Assembly: GCF_003003075.1 (NCBI RefSeq) | Contig: NZ_PVTX01000009.1 | Coordinates: 167,228 to 231,227 of the forward strand | From: Isoptericola halotolerans | GTDB taxonomy: Bacteria; Actinomycetota; Actinomycetes; Actinomycetales; Cellulomonadaceae | Length of the DNA: 64,000 bases | Direction of reading: 5' to 3' | Shown here: positions 31,055 through 39,444 of the stretch, in pieces | Numbering within the stretch: the first letter of the stretch is position 1 | Layout: every line of letters starts with the position of its first letter | The notes under the pieces: generated by a model | Databases searched by the model: none | What the model saw: only the letters and a program-made list of their open reading frames with translations | Told to the model about the DNA's origin: nothing | Position numbers and translations under genes: made by a program

Positions 31055-31984
31055 TCAGCCCTCGAACGGGGGGATCACGTCGGGGTTCTCCTCGAGCCAC
31101 GCCTCGACACCGGCGGCCGGGTCGTCCGGGAACTCGTTGACGACGGTGTCCTCCAGGGAGCCGTACTGCGCGTCGTCGAGCGTGATCTGACCGATCCACT
31201 CGGCGACCTCGGGGCGCTCCTCCGCGAAGCCGTCGGTACCGAGGAAGTGCAGGCCCTCGGCCTTGCCGAGCGCACCCTCCGGGTCCTCGAGCGTCTTGAC
31301 CGGGTAGGAAGCGTTCGCCCAGAACGGCTGCCACAGCGTGACGAGGATGTCCTCCTCGTTCTCCGTGGCCTGCTCCAGCTCGGTGAGCATCGCCGTGGTG
31401 GAGGACGTCTGCAGCTCGTAGCCCGCCTCGTCCAGGCCGTACGTCGGGATGACGTTGTCCTGGACGGCCGCCGTCAGGCCGGCGCCCGGCTCGATGCCCG
31501 TGATGGTGCCGTCGAACAGGTCCGGGTTGTCGGCCAGCTCGGCGATCGAGTCGATGTCGGTGTACTCCGGCACCGCCATCGTCAGCTTGGCGTTGCCGTA
31601 GTACGTGCCGATGTCCTCGATGGAGTCGCCGTACTCCTCCATGTACTTGGCGTGGGTCACCTCGGGCCAGGCCGACGGGTACATGTCGACGTCGCCCTCG
31701 GCCAGCGCCGTGTAGAGCAGGCCGGCCTCCTGGACCTCCTCGTGCTCGACCGTGTAGCCGGCCTCCGACAGCACGTTGTCCAGCAGGTAGGCGGTGCTCA
31801 GCCCGTCGGTCCACGACGGGATGTAGCCCAGGGTGATGGTCATGTCCTCGGCGGCCGACTCCTCGGTGGCGCCGTCGGAGCCGGCGTCGTCCGAGGCGCA
31901 CGCGGTCAGGGTCAGGCCGAGGGCCGCGGCGGAGACGAGGGCGACGCCCTGGCGCCGACGCAGATGCTTGCGATGGGTGCTCAT
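31055..31984 (-). CDS. proX: Glycine betaine/choline-type ABC substrate-binding lipoprotein
   Basis: A 309-residue OpuAC-family protein with a signal peptide and lipobox LTAC, so it is membrane-anchored outside the cell. Aromatic residues that usually form the quaternary-ammonium cage are visible (YIPSWTDG, YPSAWPE, LWQPFWANASYP). It delivers betaine, proline betaine or choline to the permease. AAAGGAA lies nine bases before the ATG. It is the last gene of proV-proW-proX and is preceded by an intercistronic stem-loop that could raise its expression relative to the membrane subunits. Confidence 0.9.
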   Translation of the reverse strand: MSTHRKHLRRRQGVALVSAAALGLTLTACASDDAGSDGATEESAAEDMTITLGYIPSWTDGLSTAYLLDNVLSEAGYTVEHEEVQEAGLLYTALAEGDVDMYPSAWPEVTHAKYMEEYGDSIEDIGTYYGNAKLTMAVPEYTDIDSIAELADNPDLFDGTITGIEPGAGLTAAVQDNVIPTYGLDEAGYELQTSSTTAMLTELEQATENEEDILVTLWQPFWANASYPVKTLEDPEGALGKAEGLHFLGTDGFAEERPEVAEWIGQITLDDAQYGSLEDTVVNEFPDDPAAGVEAWLEENPDVIPPFEG

Positions 31985-32007
31985 GTGATGAGTTCCTTTC
32001 GTGTCGA

Positions 32008-32035
32008 GGGACGTGCCCCCGAGGGGACAGGTCCC
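32008..32035 (-). promoter_or_regulatory. Intercistronic stem-loop between proW and proX
   Basis: On the minus strand GGGAC and GTCCC form an outer stem, and TGTCCCC/GGGGGCA an inner one (with one G-U pair). It lies 24 bases upstream of the proX start. Such stem-loops often protect the downstream binding-protein mRNA or dampen read-through. Confidence 0.4.
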
Positions 32036-32094
32036 GGGACATGGGTTCCGGGCAGGTCGGTTCCTGCTCGGCGGGACTGTGTGCGGCGGGGCCG

Positions 32095-33021
32095 TCAGAC
32101 CGCGCCGGCCGTCGCGGCGCGCGCGCCGTCGCCCTTCCGGCTGCTGAGGATGGCGACCAGCGAGCGGCCGGTGGGCTGGCCGATCGCGCCGGTGAGCCGG
32201 TCGAGGAAGATCGCGAGGATCACCACGGACAGGCCGCCCTCGACGCCGAGCGGCACGTCGAGCGTGGAGATGGACGACACGACCTCGCCGCCCAGGCCTC
32301 CGGCGCCGACGATGCCGGCGACGACCGCCATCGACAGGGCCAGCATGATGACCTGGTTGACGCCGGCCATGATGGTCGGCAGGCCCAGCGGGAGCTGGAT
32401 GCCGCCCAGGATCTGCCGCGGGGTGCCGCCGAACGCCTCCCCGGCCTCGACGGTCTCGGAGTCGACCTGCCGGATGCCCAGCTCGGTGAGCCGGACCCCG
32501 GGCGGCAGCGCGAAGACGATGGTGGCGCACACGCCGGGGACGACGCCGATCCCGAAGAACACGACCACGGGGACCAGGTAGACGAAGGCCGGCATGGTCT
32601 GCATGAAGTCCAGCACCGGCCGGACGAAGGCGCTGACGGCGTCGTTGCGGGCGGCGAGGATGCCGACCGGGACGGCGATGACGACCGCGATGACGGTCGC
32701 GACCAGCACCAGGCTGAGCGTCTCCATCGCCGGTTCCCACATCTCCATGCTGATGATGAGCAGCATGCCGACGGCGGTGAAGACGGCGAGCCCCCAGGAC
32801 CGCACGAGCAGCGCGAGCAGGGTGAAGATCCCCACCATGACGAGCGGCGCCGGGAGCAGCAGCAGCTCGGTGATGCCGTCGATGAGGAAGGACATCACCG
32901 CGGTGATGCCGTCCAGCAACCACTCGAGGTTGTCGTTGACCCAGTCGATGCCGCTGTCGACGGCCTCGCCGATCGGCACCTTCGGGATGGTGGTGCCGTC
33001 AGAGGTGGACATCGGTGCCAT
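32095..33021 (-). CDS. proW: Glycine betaine/proline-type ABC permease
   Basis: A 308-residue permease with an N-terminal amphipathic extension (residues 1-40) and about seven membrane helices. The BPD_transp_1 EAA-type loop is visible (EAGEAFGGTPRQILGGIQLPLGLPTIMAGVNQVIM). A single permease gene fits the ProVWX layout, in which the permease homodimerises. ATG 33021 shares its A with the proV stop (TGATG), with AGGAG upstream; GTG 33024 is an alternative. Confidence 0.9.
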   Translation of the reverse strand: MAPMSTSDGTTIPKVPIGEAVDSGIDWVNDNLEWLLDGITAVMSFLIDGITELLLLPAPLVMVGIFTLLALLVRSWGLAVFTAVGMLLIISMEMWEPAMETLSLVLVATVIAVVIAVPVGILAARNDAVSAFVRPVLDFMQTMPAFVYLVPVVVFFGIGVVPGVCATIVFALPPGVRLTELGIRQVDSETVEAGEAFGGTPRQILGGIQLPLGLPTIMAGVNQVIMLALSMAVVAGIVGAGGLGGEVVSSISTLDVPLGVEGGLSVVILAIFLDRLTGAIGQPTGRSLVAILSSRKGDGARAATAGAV

Positions 33022-34274
33022 CACTTCGCTCCTGCCGCATCGAGAACGGGCTCACCGTCGGCGGGGTCCTCGCCGTCCGCGGCCGTGTCAGCGCTGTCCG
33101 TCGCGGGGACGGAGAGCGCGCTGAGCAGCGTCACCCGCGGGATGACGCCCTGCAGCCGGCCGTCCTCGGCCACGACGGCCAGGGGGGCCCTGCTCACTGC
33201 CGCGTCGTGGAACAGCTCGGCCAGCGGGGTGTCCGGGGACACCTGCGCCACCGGTTCGCCGCTCAGCGGAAGCCGGTCGCTCCCCTGCCGCACGGCGTCG
33301 GCGACGTCGTTCTCGAACACGACACCGGAGACCTTCCGGTTCCGGCCGGTGACCAGCAGCGAGGAGACCTGGTGCTCGCGCATCAGCTTGTGCGCGGCCT
33401 TCGGGCCCGACTCCGGTCCGATGACGGCGACGGGGCGTTCCATGACGTCGCCCGCGGAGAGCACGCGCGACCGGTCGACGTCCGCGACGAACTGCGCCAC
33501 GTAGTCGTTGGCGGGCTCGTTGAGGATCTGCTCGCTGGTGCCGACCTGCACCACGCGGCCGTCGCGCATCATCGCGATGCGGTCACCGAGGCGCATCGCC
33601 TCGTTGAGGTCGTGGGTGATGAAGAGGATCGTCTTGCCCAGCTCCGCCTGGAGCTCGAGCAGCTGGTCCTGCATCTCCTTGCGGATCAGCGGGTCGAGGG
33701 CGCTGAACGCCTCGTCCATCAGCATGATGTCGGTGCCCGCGGCGAGCGCCCGGGCCAGGCCCACGCGCTGGCGCATGCCGCCGGAGAGCTCGGAGGGCAG
33801 CGAGCCGCCCCAGCCCTTGAGTCCGACCAGGGCCAGCGCCTCCTCGGCGCGGGCCTCGCGCTCGGCCTTGTTCACCCCCCGCAGCTTCAACGGGTAGGCG
33901 GCGTTCTCCCCGACGGTGCGGTGCGGCAGCAGGGCGAAGTGCTGGAACACCATGCTGACCTTGGTCCGGCGCACCTCGCGCAGGCCGGCGGCGGACAGGT
34001 GCGTCACGTCCTGGCCGTCGATGCGCATGACGCCGTCGGTCGGTTCCAGCAGGCCGTTGACCATGCGGATCAGCGTCGACTTGCCGGAGCCGGACAGGCC
34101 CATGACGACGAAGATCTCGCCGGGCGCGACCTCGAAGGTCGCGTCGATGACGGCCGGCGTGAGGCCTTCTCGCCGCAGTCGGGCGCGGTCTGCGCCTTCC
34201 TTGAGCAGCTTGACGCCACGCTGTGGCCGGCGTCCGAAAATCTTTGTCAGGCCGTTTGCCTCGATGGCTGGCAC
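33021..34274 (-). CDS. proV: Glycine betaine/proline-type ABC ATPase with CBS domains
   Basis: A 417-residue ATPase with Walker A GLSGSGKST, Q-loop (MVFQHFALLPHRT), signature LSGGMRQR, Walker B IMLMDEAFSALD and H-loop (FITHDLNEA). Two C-terminal CBS domains follow (from AGDVMERPVAVIG and from GEPVAQVSPDTPLAELF), which in OpuA-type systems sense ionic strength and gate transport. The frame is open to 34379, but GTG 34274 has GGGAG five bases upstream and opens PAIEANGLTKIFG, as in relatives. A candidate promoter lies at 34410-34438. Role: osmoprotectant uptake. Confidence 0.92.
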   Translation of the reverse strand: MPAIEANGLTKIFGRRPQRGVKLLKEGADRARLRREGLTPAVIDATFEVAPGEIFVVMGLSGSGKSTLIRMVNGLLEPTDGVMRIDGQDVTHLSAAGLREVRRTKVSMVFQHFALLPHRTVGENAAYPLKLRGVNKAEREARAEEALALVGLKGWGGSLPSELSGGMRQRVGLARALAAGTDIMLMDEAFSALDPLIRKEMQDQLLELQAELGKTILFITHDLNEAMRLGDRIAMMRDGRVVQVGTSEQILNEPANDYVAQFVADVDRSRVLSAGDVMERPVAVIGPESGPKAAHKLMREHQVSSLLVTGRNRKVSGVVFENDVADAVRQGSDRLPLSGEPVAQVSPDTPLAELFHDAAVSRAPLAVVAEDGRLQGVIPRVTLLSALSVPATDSADTAADGEDPADGEPVLDAAGAK

Positions 34275-34409
34275 GGTTCTCCCGGGTCGGGGACATTGAC
34301 GTGCCGTCGAACCGCCCGTGGACGTGCCCGAGCGGGTCCTGGACCCGCACTCGACGGCCTGCGGGCCATGAGTCGGCATTCACGTTCTTTGCTCGAGCGT
34401 AGATCACAC

Positions 34410-34438
34410 TCTGTACAGCTCCGGCGCGGCACCGGCAA
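34410..34438 (-). promoter_or_regulatory. Candidate promoter of proVWX
   Basis: On the minus strand TTGCCG (34438-34433) and TACAGA (34415-34410) are separated by exactly 17 bases, predicting a start near 34403 and a leader of about 130 bases before proV. A TGATAAAGATCA inverted motif (34448-34459) lies just upstream and could be an operator. Confidence 0.4.
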
Positions 34439-34537
34439 TATGGCGATGATCTTTATCACGCTGTGACCAAAAGTGCCTCTTCGGCCGGGACTTGGCGTGC
34501 AGATGGCCCGTGAAGATCCTCACGCCCCGCCACGGCC

Positions 34538-34543
34538 TAGAGT
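34538..34543 (+). promoter_or_regulatory. Candidate leaderless -10 of the DUF1275 gene
   Basis: TAGAGT lies exactly six bases before the GTG start at 34550, and there is no Shine-Dalgarno sequence. Spacing is identical to the TAGGGT upstream of the 23061 lipoprotein gene. Confidence 0.55.
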
Positions 34544-34549
34544 GACCCC

Positions 34550-35239
34550 GTGCATCGCGACCGCCTCCATCTGGGGCTCATGCTGGCCCTCACCTTCTCC
34601 ACCGGTATCGCCGACGCCGTCGGCTACCTGGGCCTCGACCGGGTCTTCACCGGCAACATGACGGGCAACGTCGTCATCCTGGGCATGGCGCTCGCCGGGG
34701 CGGACGACCTTCCCGTCGTCGGCCCGCTGCTCGCCTTCGCGACCTTCCTGGCCGGTGCCGCTCTCGGCGGGCTGGTGGTGCGGTCCCAGGACGTCGGCTG
34801 GACCGGACGGACCACGGTCCTGTTCGGCGTCGTCGGCGTGCTGCTGGTCGCGATCGCGGTGACGCTGGCGGTGTTCGACGCCGACATGCCGTACGGCGTC
34901 CAGCTGGCGGTGACCGGTTCCCTCGCCGCGGCGATGGGCCTGCAGGCCGCCACGGCTCGACACCTGGCGGTCAAGGAGATCACCACCGTCGTGGTGACGA
35001 GCGCCATCACGGGCCTGGCGATGGACTCGCGCCTCGTCGGGGGCCACGGCAAGCACGTCCGGCGACGCGTCGCCGCGATCGCCCTGATCGGCGCCGGAGC
35101 GTGCGCGGGCGCGCTGCTGCTGCAGGTCCACGTCGCGTGGGGCGTCGCCCTCGCGGCGGCCATCACGCTGGCGGTCACCGTGCTCGGCCACGCCCGCGGC
35201 CGCGCCTCGGCAGCCGAGACCCCCGGAGGACGACCATGA
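34550..35239 (+). CDS. DUF1275 (YoaK-like) membrane protein
   Basis: A 229-residue protein with six to seven membrane helices and the family signatures FSTGIADAVGYLGLDRVFTGNMTGNVV and AMGLQAATARHLAVKEITTVVVTSAITGL. The DUF1275/YoaK family is widespread but functionally uncharacterised. The GTG start has no ribosome site and is probably leaderless. Its last four bases overlap the next gene as ATGA, which couples it to a gamma-glutamyltransferase homologue. Confidence 0.88.
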   Translation: MHRDRLHLGLMLALTFSTGIADAVGYLGLDRVFTGNMTGNVVILGMALAGADDLPVVGPLLAFATFLAGAALGGLVVRSQDVGWTGRTTVLFGVVGVLLVAIAVTLAVFDADMPYGVQLAVTGSLAAAMGLQAATARHLAVKEITTVVVTSAITGLAMDSRLVGGHGKHVRRRVAAIALIGAGACAGALLLQVHVAWGVALAAAITLAVTVLGHARGRASAAETPGGRP

Positions 35240-37044
35240 CGTTCACCCCACCGGACCCGCACCAGACCCGCCCCGACCTGCAGGGCACGTTCGGCATGGC
35301 GGCCACCACGCACTGGCTCGCCACGGCCACGGCCCAGTCGGTCCTGGAGCGAGGCGGCAACGCGTTCGACGCCGCCACGGCGGCCGCCTTCGTGCTGCAC
35401 GTCGTCGAGCCGCACCTCAACGGGCCCGGCGGGGACATGACGGGCGTGTTCGCGGCGGCCGACGGCGTCCCGCGCGTGCTGGCGGGCCAGGGCCCCGCGC
35501 CGGCCGCGGCCACCATCGCGCACTTCCGGGACACCGAGGGCCTGGACCTGGTCCCGGGGGCCGGCGCGCTGGCCGCCGCCGTCCCCGGTGCCGTCGACGC
35601 CTGGTTCCTCCTCCTGCGGGACCACGGCACGTGGACGGTGCGCGACGTCCTGGCCCACGCCGTCGGGTACGCGCGGGACGGCCACCCCGTGCTCGGCGCC
35701 GTCGCCGCCACCGTGGAGCGCGTGGCCGGGCTGTTCACCGCGCACTGGCCCACGTCGGCCGAGCGCTGGATGCCGGGCGGCCGCCCTCCCCGCGCCGGGG
35801 AGGTCGTGACGAACCCCGAGCACGCGTCGGTCCTCGAGCGCCTGGCCGAGGCCGCCGACGACGCGCCCTCCCGGAGAGCGGGAGTCGACGCCGCCCGGGC
35901 CGCCTGGCGCGAGATCGTCGGTACCGCCGCCGAGTCGTTCGTCGCGACGCCGCACCGGCACTCCGACGGCCGTGACCACGCGGGCGTCCTCACCGCCGAC
36001 GACGTCGCCCGCTTCGAGGCCGGCTACGAGCAGCCGACGACGGCGGAGTTCCGCGGGCGCACGATCGTCAAGACGGGCGCCTGGGGCCAGGGCCCGGTGC
36101 TGCTCCAGGCGTTGCAGATTCTCGACGGCTTCGACGGGTCCGACAGCGCACGCCTCGACCCGTCGACCGAGCGCGGCGCGCACACGATCCTCGAAGCCCT
36201 CAAGCTGGCGCTCGCCGACCGCGACACCTGGTACGGCGACACCGACGTCCCGCTCGAGCACCTGCTCTCCGCCGCGTACGCGGCGGAGCGGCGAGCCCTG
36301 ATCGGCGAGACGGCCTCGCACGAGGTGCGTCCCGGCGTCGTCCCCGGACGGACCGCTCCCCCGCCGCCGCTGCGCCCGGCCGGTGGGACGCCGTCGGGCG
36401 CGGCTGGTGCGGCTGGTGCGGGCGAGCCGACCGTGCAGACGAACGGCACCACGAGGGGCGACACCTGCCACCTGGACGTCGTGGACCGGTGGGGCAACAT
36501 GATCAGCGCGACACCGTCGGGCGGCTGGCTGCAGTCCTCGCCGACCGTGCCCGGGCTCGGGTTCTGCCTCGGCACGCGGCTGCAGATGACCTGGTTGGAC
36601 GAGGACTCCCCGTCGCGGCTCGAGCCGGGGCGCCGGCCGCGGACCACGCTGTCGCCCACGCTCGTGCTGGACGCGGACGGCGTGGCCGTGATGGCGTGCG
36701 GCACACCCGGCGGCGACCAGCAGGACCAGTGGCAGCTGCCGTTCCTCCTGCGCGTGCTGGTGGGCGGCTACACCCCACAGCAGGCGATCGACGCGCCCGC
36801 CCTGCACACCACGTCGATGACCGACTCGTTCTGGCCGCGCACCTGGGTGCCCGGCGGGGCCGTGGTCGAGTCACGGATCGGTGCGGACGTGCTCGACGGG
36901 CTGGCGGCGCGCGGCCACGTGCTCACCGGGGCCGGCCCGTGGTCGCTCGGACGGCTCTCGGCCGTGACCCGGGACCCGGCGACCGGCGTCCTCGGGGCGG
37001 CCGCGAACTCCCGCGGCGCCCAGGGGTACGCGGCGGGGCGGTGA
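35236..37044 (+). CDS. Gamma-glutamyltransferase family protein
   Basis: A 602-residue Ntn-hydrolase of the GGT family, homologous along its whole length (GMAATTHWLATATAQSVLERGGNAFDAATAAAFVLHVVEPHLNGPGGD). The autoprocessing nucleophile is Thr410 in RGDTCHLDVVD; classical GGT has Thr-Thr-His here, so the residue after the nucleophile is Cys. There is no signal peptide or membrane helix, so it looks cytosolic. An Ala/Gly/Pro-rich loop (about 370-400) precedes the cleavage site. Substrates could be glutathione-like thiols or other gamma-glutamyl/amide compounds. It is coupled to the DUF1275 gene by an ATGA overlap with GGAGG upstream. Confidence 0.88.
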   Translation: MTFTPPDPHQTRPDLQGTFGMAATTHWLATATAQSVLERGGNAFDAATAAAFVLHVVEPHLNGPGGDMTGVFAAADGVPRVLAGQGPAPAAATIAHFRDTEGLDLVPGAGALAAAVPGAVDAWFLLLRDHGTWTVRDVLAHAVGYARDGHPVLGAVAATVERVAGLFTAHWPTSAERWMPGGRPPRAGEVVTNPEHASVLERLAEAADDAPSRRAGVDAARAAWREIVGTAAESFVATPHRHSDGRDHAGVLTADDVARFEAGYEQPTTAEFRGRTIVKTGAWGQGPVLLQALQILDGFDGSDSARLDPSTERGAHTILEALKLALADRDTWYGDTDVPLEHLLSAAYAAERRALIGETASHEVRPGVVPGRTAPPPPLRPAGGTPSGAAGAAGAGEPTVQTNGTTRGDTCHLDVVDRWGNMISATPSGGWLQSSPTVPGLGFCLGTRLQMTWLDEDSPSRLEPGRRPRTTLSPTLVLDADGVAVMACGTPGGDQQDQWQLPFLLRVLVGGYTPQQAIDAPALHTTSMTDSFWPRTWVPGGAVVESRIGADVLDGLAARGHVLTGAGPWSLGRLSAVTRDPATGVLGAAANSRGAQGYAAGR

Positions 37045-37059
37045 GCTCCGCGGCGCGAG

Positions 37060-38040
37060 TCAGCGCTCCGTCGGCGAACCCGCCGACCGACCGCGGTCGG
37101 TCGGAGCCACCGCCGACGCCTCGGCCCCCGCCCGACGCAGGTCCGGCTCCAGGTGGATGACCTGCGTGATGTCGACGGCGGCGCGCACCCGTGACTCGGC
37201 TGCGTCGATGGCGCGGGCGACGTCTGCGGCGGTCGCCGCGCCGTCCACCTCGATCTTGGCCGCGACCAGGATCTCGTCCGGACCGAGGTGCAGCGTCTTG
37301 AGGTGGATGATCGAGCGGACCTCCTCGCCGACGAGCGCCGACCTGATGGCCGTGACGTGCGCCCGCGAGGCGGACTCACCCAGCAGCAGCGACTTCGTCT
37401 CGATCGCCAGGATGATCGCGATGAGCACCAGGAGCACGCCGATGCACGCGGTGCCCGCGGCGTCCCACCGGCCGTCGCCGGTCAGGAGCGTCAGGCTCAC
37501 GCCGAACAGCGCCAGGACCAGCCCGACGAGGGCCCCCAGGTCCTCCAGGAGCACCACGGGCAGCTCGGGCTGCTTGGCCCGGCGCACGAACTCCACCCAC
37601 GAGGCGCGGCCACGGACCGCGTTCGACTCGTGGATCGCCGTGCGGAACGAGAACGACTCCATGACGATCGCCGCCACCAGCACCGCGAGCGGCACCCACC
37701 ACCAGCGGCCCTCGATGGGCTCCGGGTGCTGCCACTTGTGGAACGCCTCGTACAGGGCGAACAGCCCACCGACGGCGAACAGCACGATCGACACGACGAA
37801 CGCGTAGACGTAGCGCTCGCGTCCGTAGCCGAACGGGTGCTCCTCGTCCGCGGCACGCTTGGCTGCCCGGCCGCCGAGCAGCAGCAACGCCTGGTTGCCC
37901 GAGTCGGCGAGCGAGTGGACCCCCTCGGCCAGCATCGACGAGGCGCCGGTCAGCGCCCAGGCGCCGAACTTGGTGACCGCGATGCCGAGGTTCGCGAGGA
38001 GTGCGGCGACGACGGCCTTGGTACCGCCCTGTGCAGACAT
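37060..38040 (-). CDS. ZnT9-like cation diffusion facilitator
   Basis: A 326-residue CDF transporter with six membrane helices and a cytosolic C-terminal domain. Helix 2 carries HSLADSGNQ (His42, Asp46). Helix 5 carries LLEDLGAL (Glu166, Asp167) instead of the usual His-x-x-x-Asp. This ED arrangement characterises the SLC30A9/ZnT9-like branch and its bacterial relatives, so metal specificity may differ from Zn-exporting CDFs. It starts 10 bases after the stop of the TagB-like gene on the same strand and is probably cotranscribed with it. Confidence 0.88.
   Translation of the reverse strand: MSAQGGTKAVVAALLANLGIAVTKFGAWALTGASSMLAEGVHSLADSGNQALLLLGGRAAKRAADEEHPFGYGRERYVYAFVVSIVLFAVGGLFALYEAFHKWQHPEPIEGRWWWVPLAVLVAAIVMESFSFRTAIHESNAVRGRASWVEFVRRAKQPELPVVLLEDLGALVGLVLALFGVSLTLLTGDGRWDAAGTACIGVLLVLIAIILAIETKSLLLGESASRAHVTAIRSALVGEEVRSIIHLKTLHLGPDEILVAAKIEVDGAATAADVARAIDAAESRVRAAVDITQVIHLEPDLRRAGAEASAVAPTDRGRSAGSPTER
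37083..37104. terminator. 22-base perfect palindrome in the CDF gene end
   Basis: CCGACCGACCG is directly followed by its own reverse complement, inside the last codons of the CDF gene and 39 bases after the convergent gamma-glutamyltransferase stop. It could end the plus-strand transcript. Confidence 0.35.
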
Positions 38041-38050
38041 GGTCGGGATC

Positions 38051-39367
38051 CTATCGACGTCGAGCGTCGGGTGAGTCCCCGTCCGTCACGCGCTCCCCGC
38101 CGTCGTCCGTGCGGACGTCCGCCAGCCGCCGCAGCTCCGCCTCGTGACGCTCGATGGCGGCCTCGCAGGCCGCGACGAACCGTTCGAGGGACGCACCGGG
38201 CGTCACGTCTCCGAGGTAGTACTCGACCAGCCGACGCCGTTCCTCGCGCGCCGGGTCCTGCGTCGTCTGGGTGCGCAGCAGCTCCGCGACGTCCTCGACC
38301 CCGTCCACCCGGAGCCGGGGAGCCACCCGGAGCAGCGGCGTCGTCGCCACGGTCGCCCACGGGGCGGCGACGTCGGTGACGACCAGCGGACGGAGCGTCG
38401 GCAGCCACTCCGTGGCCGCCGCCGAGATGTCGCAGACGAGCACGTCGGCCTCGGCGAACGTCGCGGCCATCTCGCCCGTGGTGCGCACCTCGTGCCCGGC
38501 GCCGGGGTCCGCCACGGCCGCCGCCTCGACCACCTCCCGGACCTCGGCGTCGGCCGCGGCGTACGCGGGCGACCGCACGCCGGTCAGCGGGTGCGGGCGG
38601 TACAGCAGCCGCATCCCCGGCTCCGCGACCACCGCGCGGGCCAGGTCGGGGCCCAGCACGTCCACCGAGCCGTAGGCGACCGACGGGTTGGCACCCTCCC
38701 AGGTGGGCGCGTAGAGGACCGTCGAGCGGTCGGACGACGCACGCGAGACCGGGTCGGGGCCGAGCACGTCGAGCTGCGGGCGGCCCACGGGCACGCACCG
38801 CGCCGGCGCGTCGAAGTACGGCAGGTTGCGGGCGAAGCGGTCGACGGCGGCCTGGCCGGCCACGAACACCAGGTCGTACGCCTTGTGCTGGTTCGACACG
38901 GAGACGGTCTTGTCGGAGTCCCCGTGCAGCAACGAGACGTGCACCAGCCCGCCGAAGCTCAGCATCGTGAAGTTCTGCGGGCTGTGGTTGACGTAGAGCG
39001 CGAGCCGCACGTCGCTGCCGGTGAGGATCTCGTCCAGGGTGGCGTGCTGCGCCACCGTGACGACACGCAGCGACGACTCGGCGCGGAGCAGCCGCGCGGT
39101 CCGCGAGTCACCGGCGATCACTACCAGGGGGACACGGTGGTCGAGCGCCTCCAGTGCGGTGTACCACTGCCGGATCTGGTACATGCTCTCCGGCGGGTCC
39201 CCGAAGAAGACCACGGCGCGGGCGGACAGCGTGGCGCCCTGGAGGAACTCGTCCTCCCCCAACCCGTCGGGCACGCCCCCGGGAAGCATCCCCAGGCGGC
39301 GGATGAGCCGCCCGCCGGTGGACCGGACGGTACGGCGCAGCCCCGCACCGCGCGTCGAGCCCGCCAT
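38051..39367 (-). CDS. Divergent TagB/TagF-like CDP-polyol transferase
   Basis: A 438-residue protein with the GT-B layout of CDP-glycerol glycerophosphotransferases (LLHGDSDKTVSVSNQHKAYDLVFVAG; TVLYAPTWEGANPSVAYGS; LLYRPHPLTG). The usual DYSS nucleotide-binding motif reads VLVCDISAAATEWL, so the Tyr and second Ser are replaced. The donor may therefore differ, or activity may be altered. The frame is open to 39448, but ATG 39367 has GAGGGG upstream. A basic N-terminus suggests peripheral membrane binding. It ends the minus-strand surface-polymer run and leads into the CDF gene. Confidence 0.75.
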   Translation of the reverse strand: MAGSTRGAGLRRTVRSTGGRLIRRLGMLPGGVPDGLGEDEFLQGATLSARAVVFFGDPPESMYQIRQWYTALEALDHRVPLVVIAGDSRTARLLRAESSLRVVTVAQHATLDEILTGSDVRLALYVNHSPQNFTMLSFGGLVHVSLLHGDSDKTVSVSNQHKAYDLVFVAGQAAVDRFARNLPYFDAPARCVPVGRPQLDVLGPDPVSRASSDRSTVLYAPTWEGANPSVAYGSVDVLGPDLARAVVAEPGMRLLYRPHPLTGVRSPAYAAADAEVREVVEAAAVADPGAGHEVRTTGEMAATFAEADVLVCDISAAATEWLPTLRPLVVTDVAAPWATVATTPLLRVAPRLRVDGVEDVAELLRTQTTQDPAREERRRLVEYYLGDVTPGASLERFVAACEAAIERHEAELRRLADVRTDDGGERVTDGDSPDARRR

Positions 39368-39444
39368 GAGCACCCCTCTTCCGCGATCTGCCGTCGATCG
39401 CCCGTCGAGCGACCATCCTCGCACCGGTCGGCCGGTGCCCCGTG

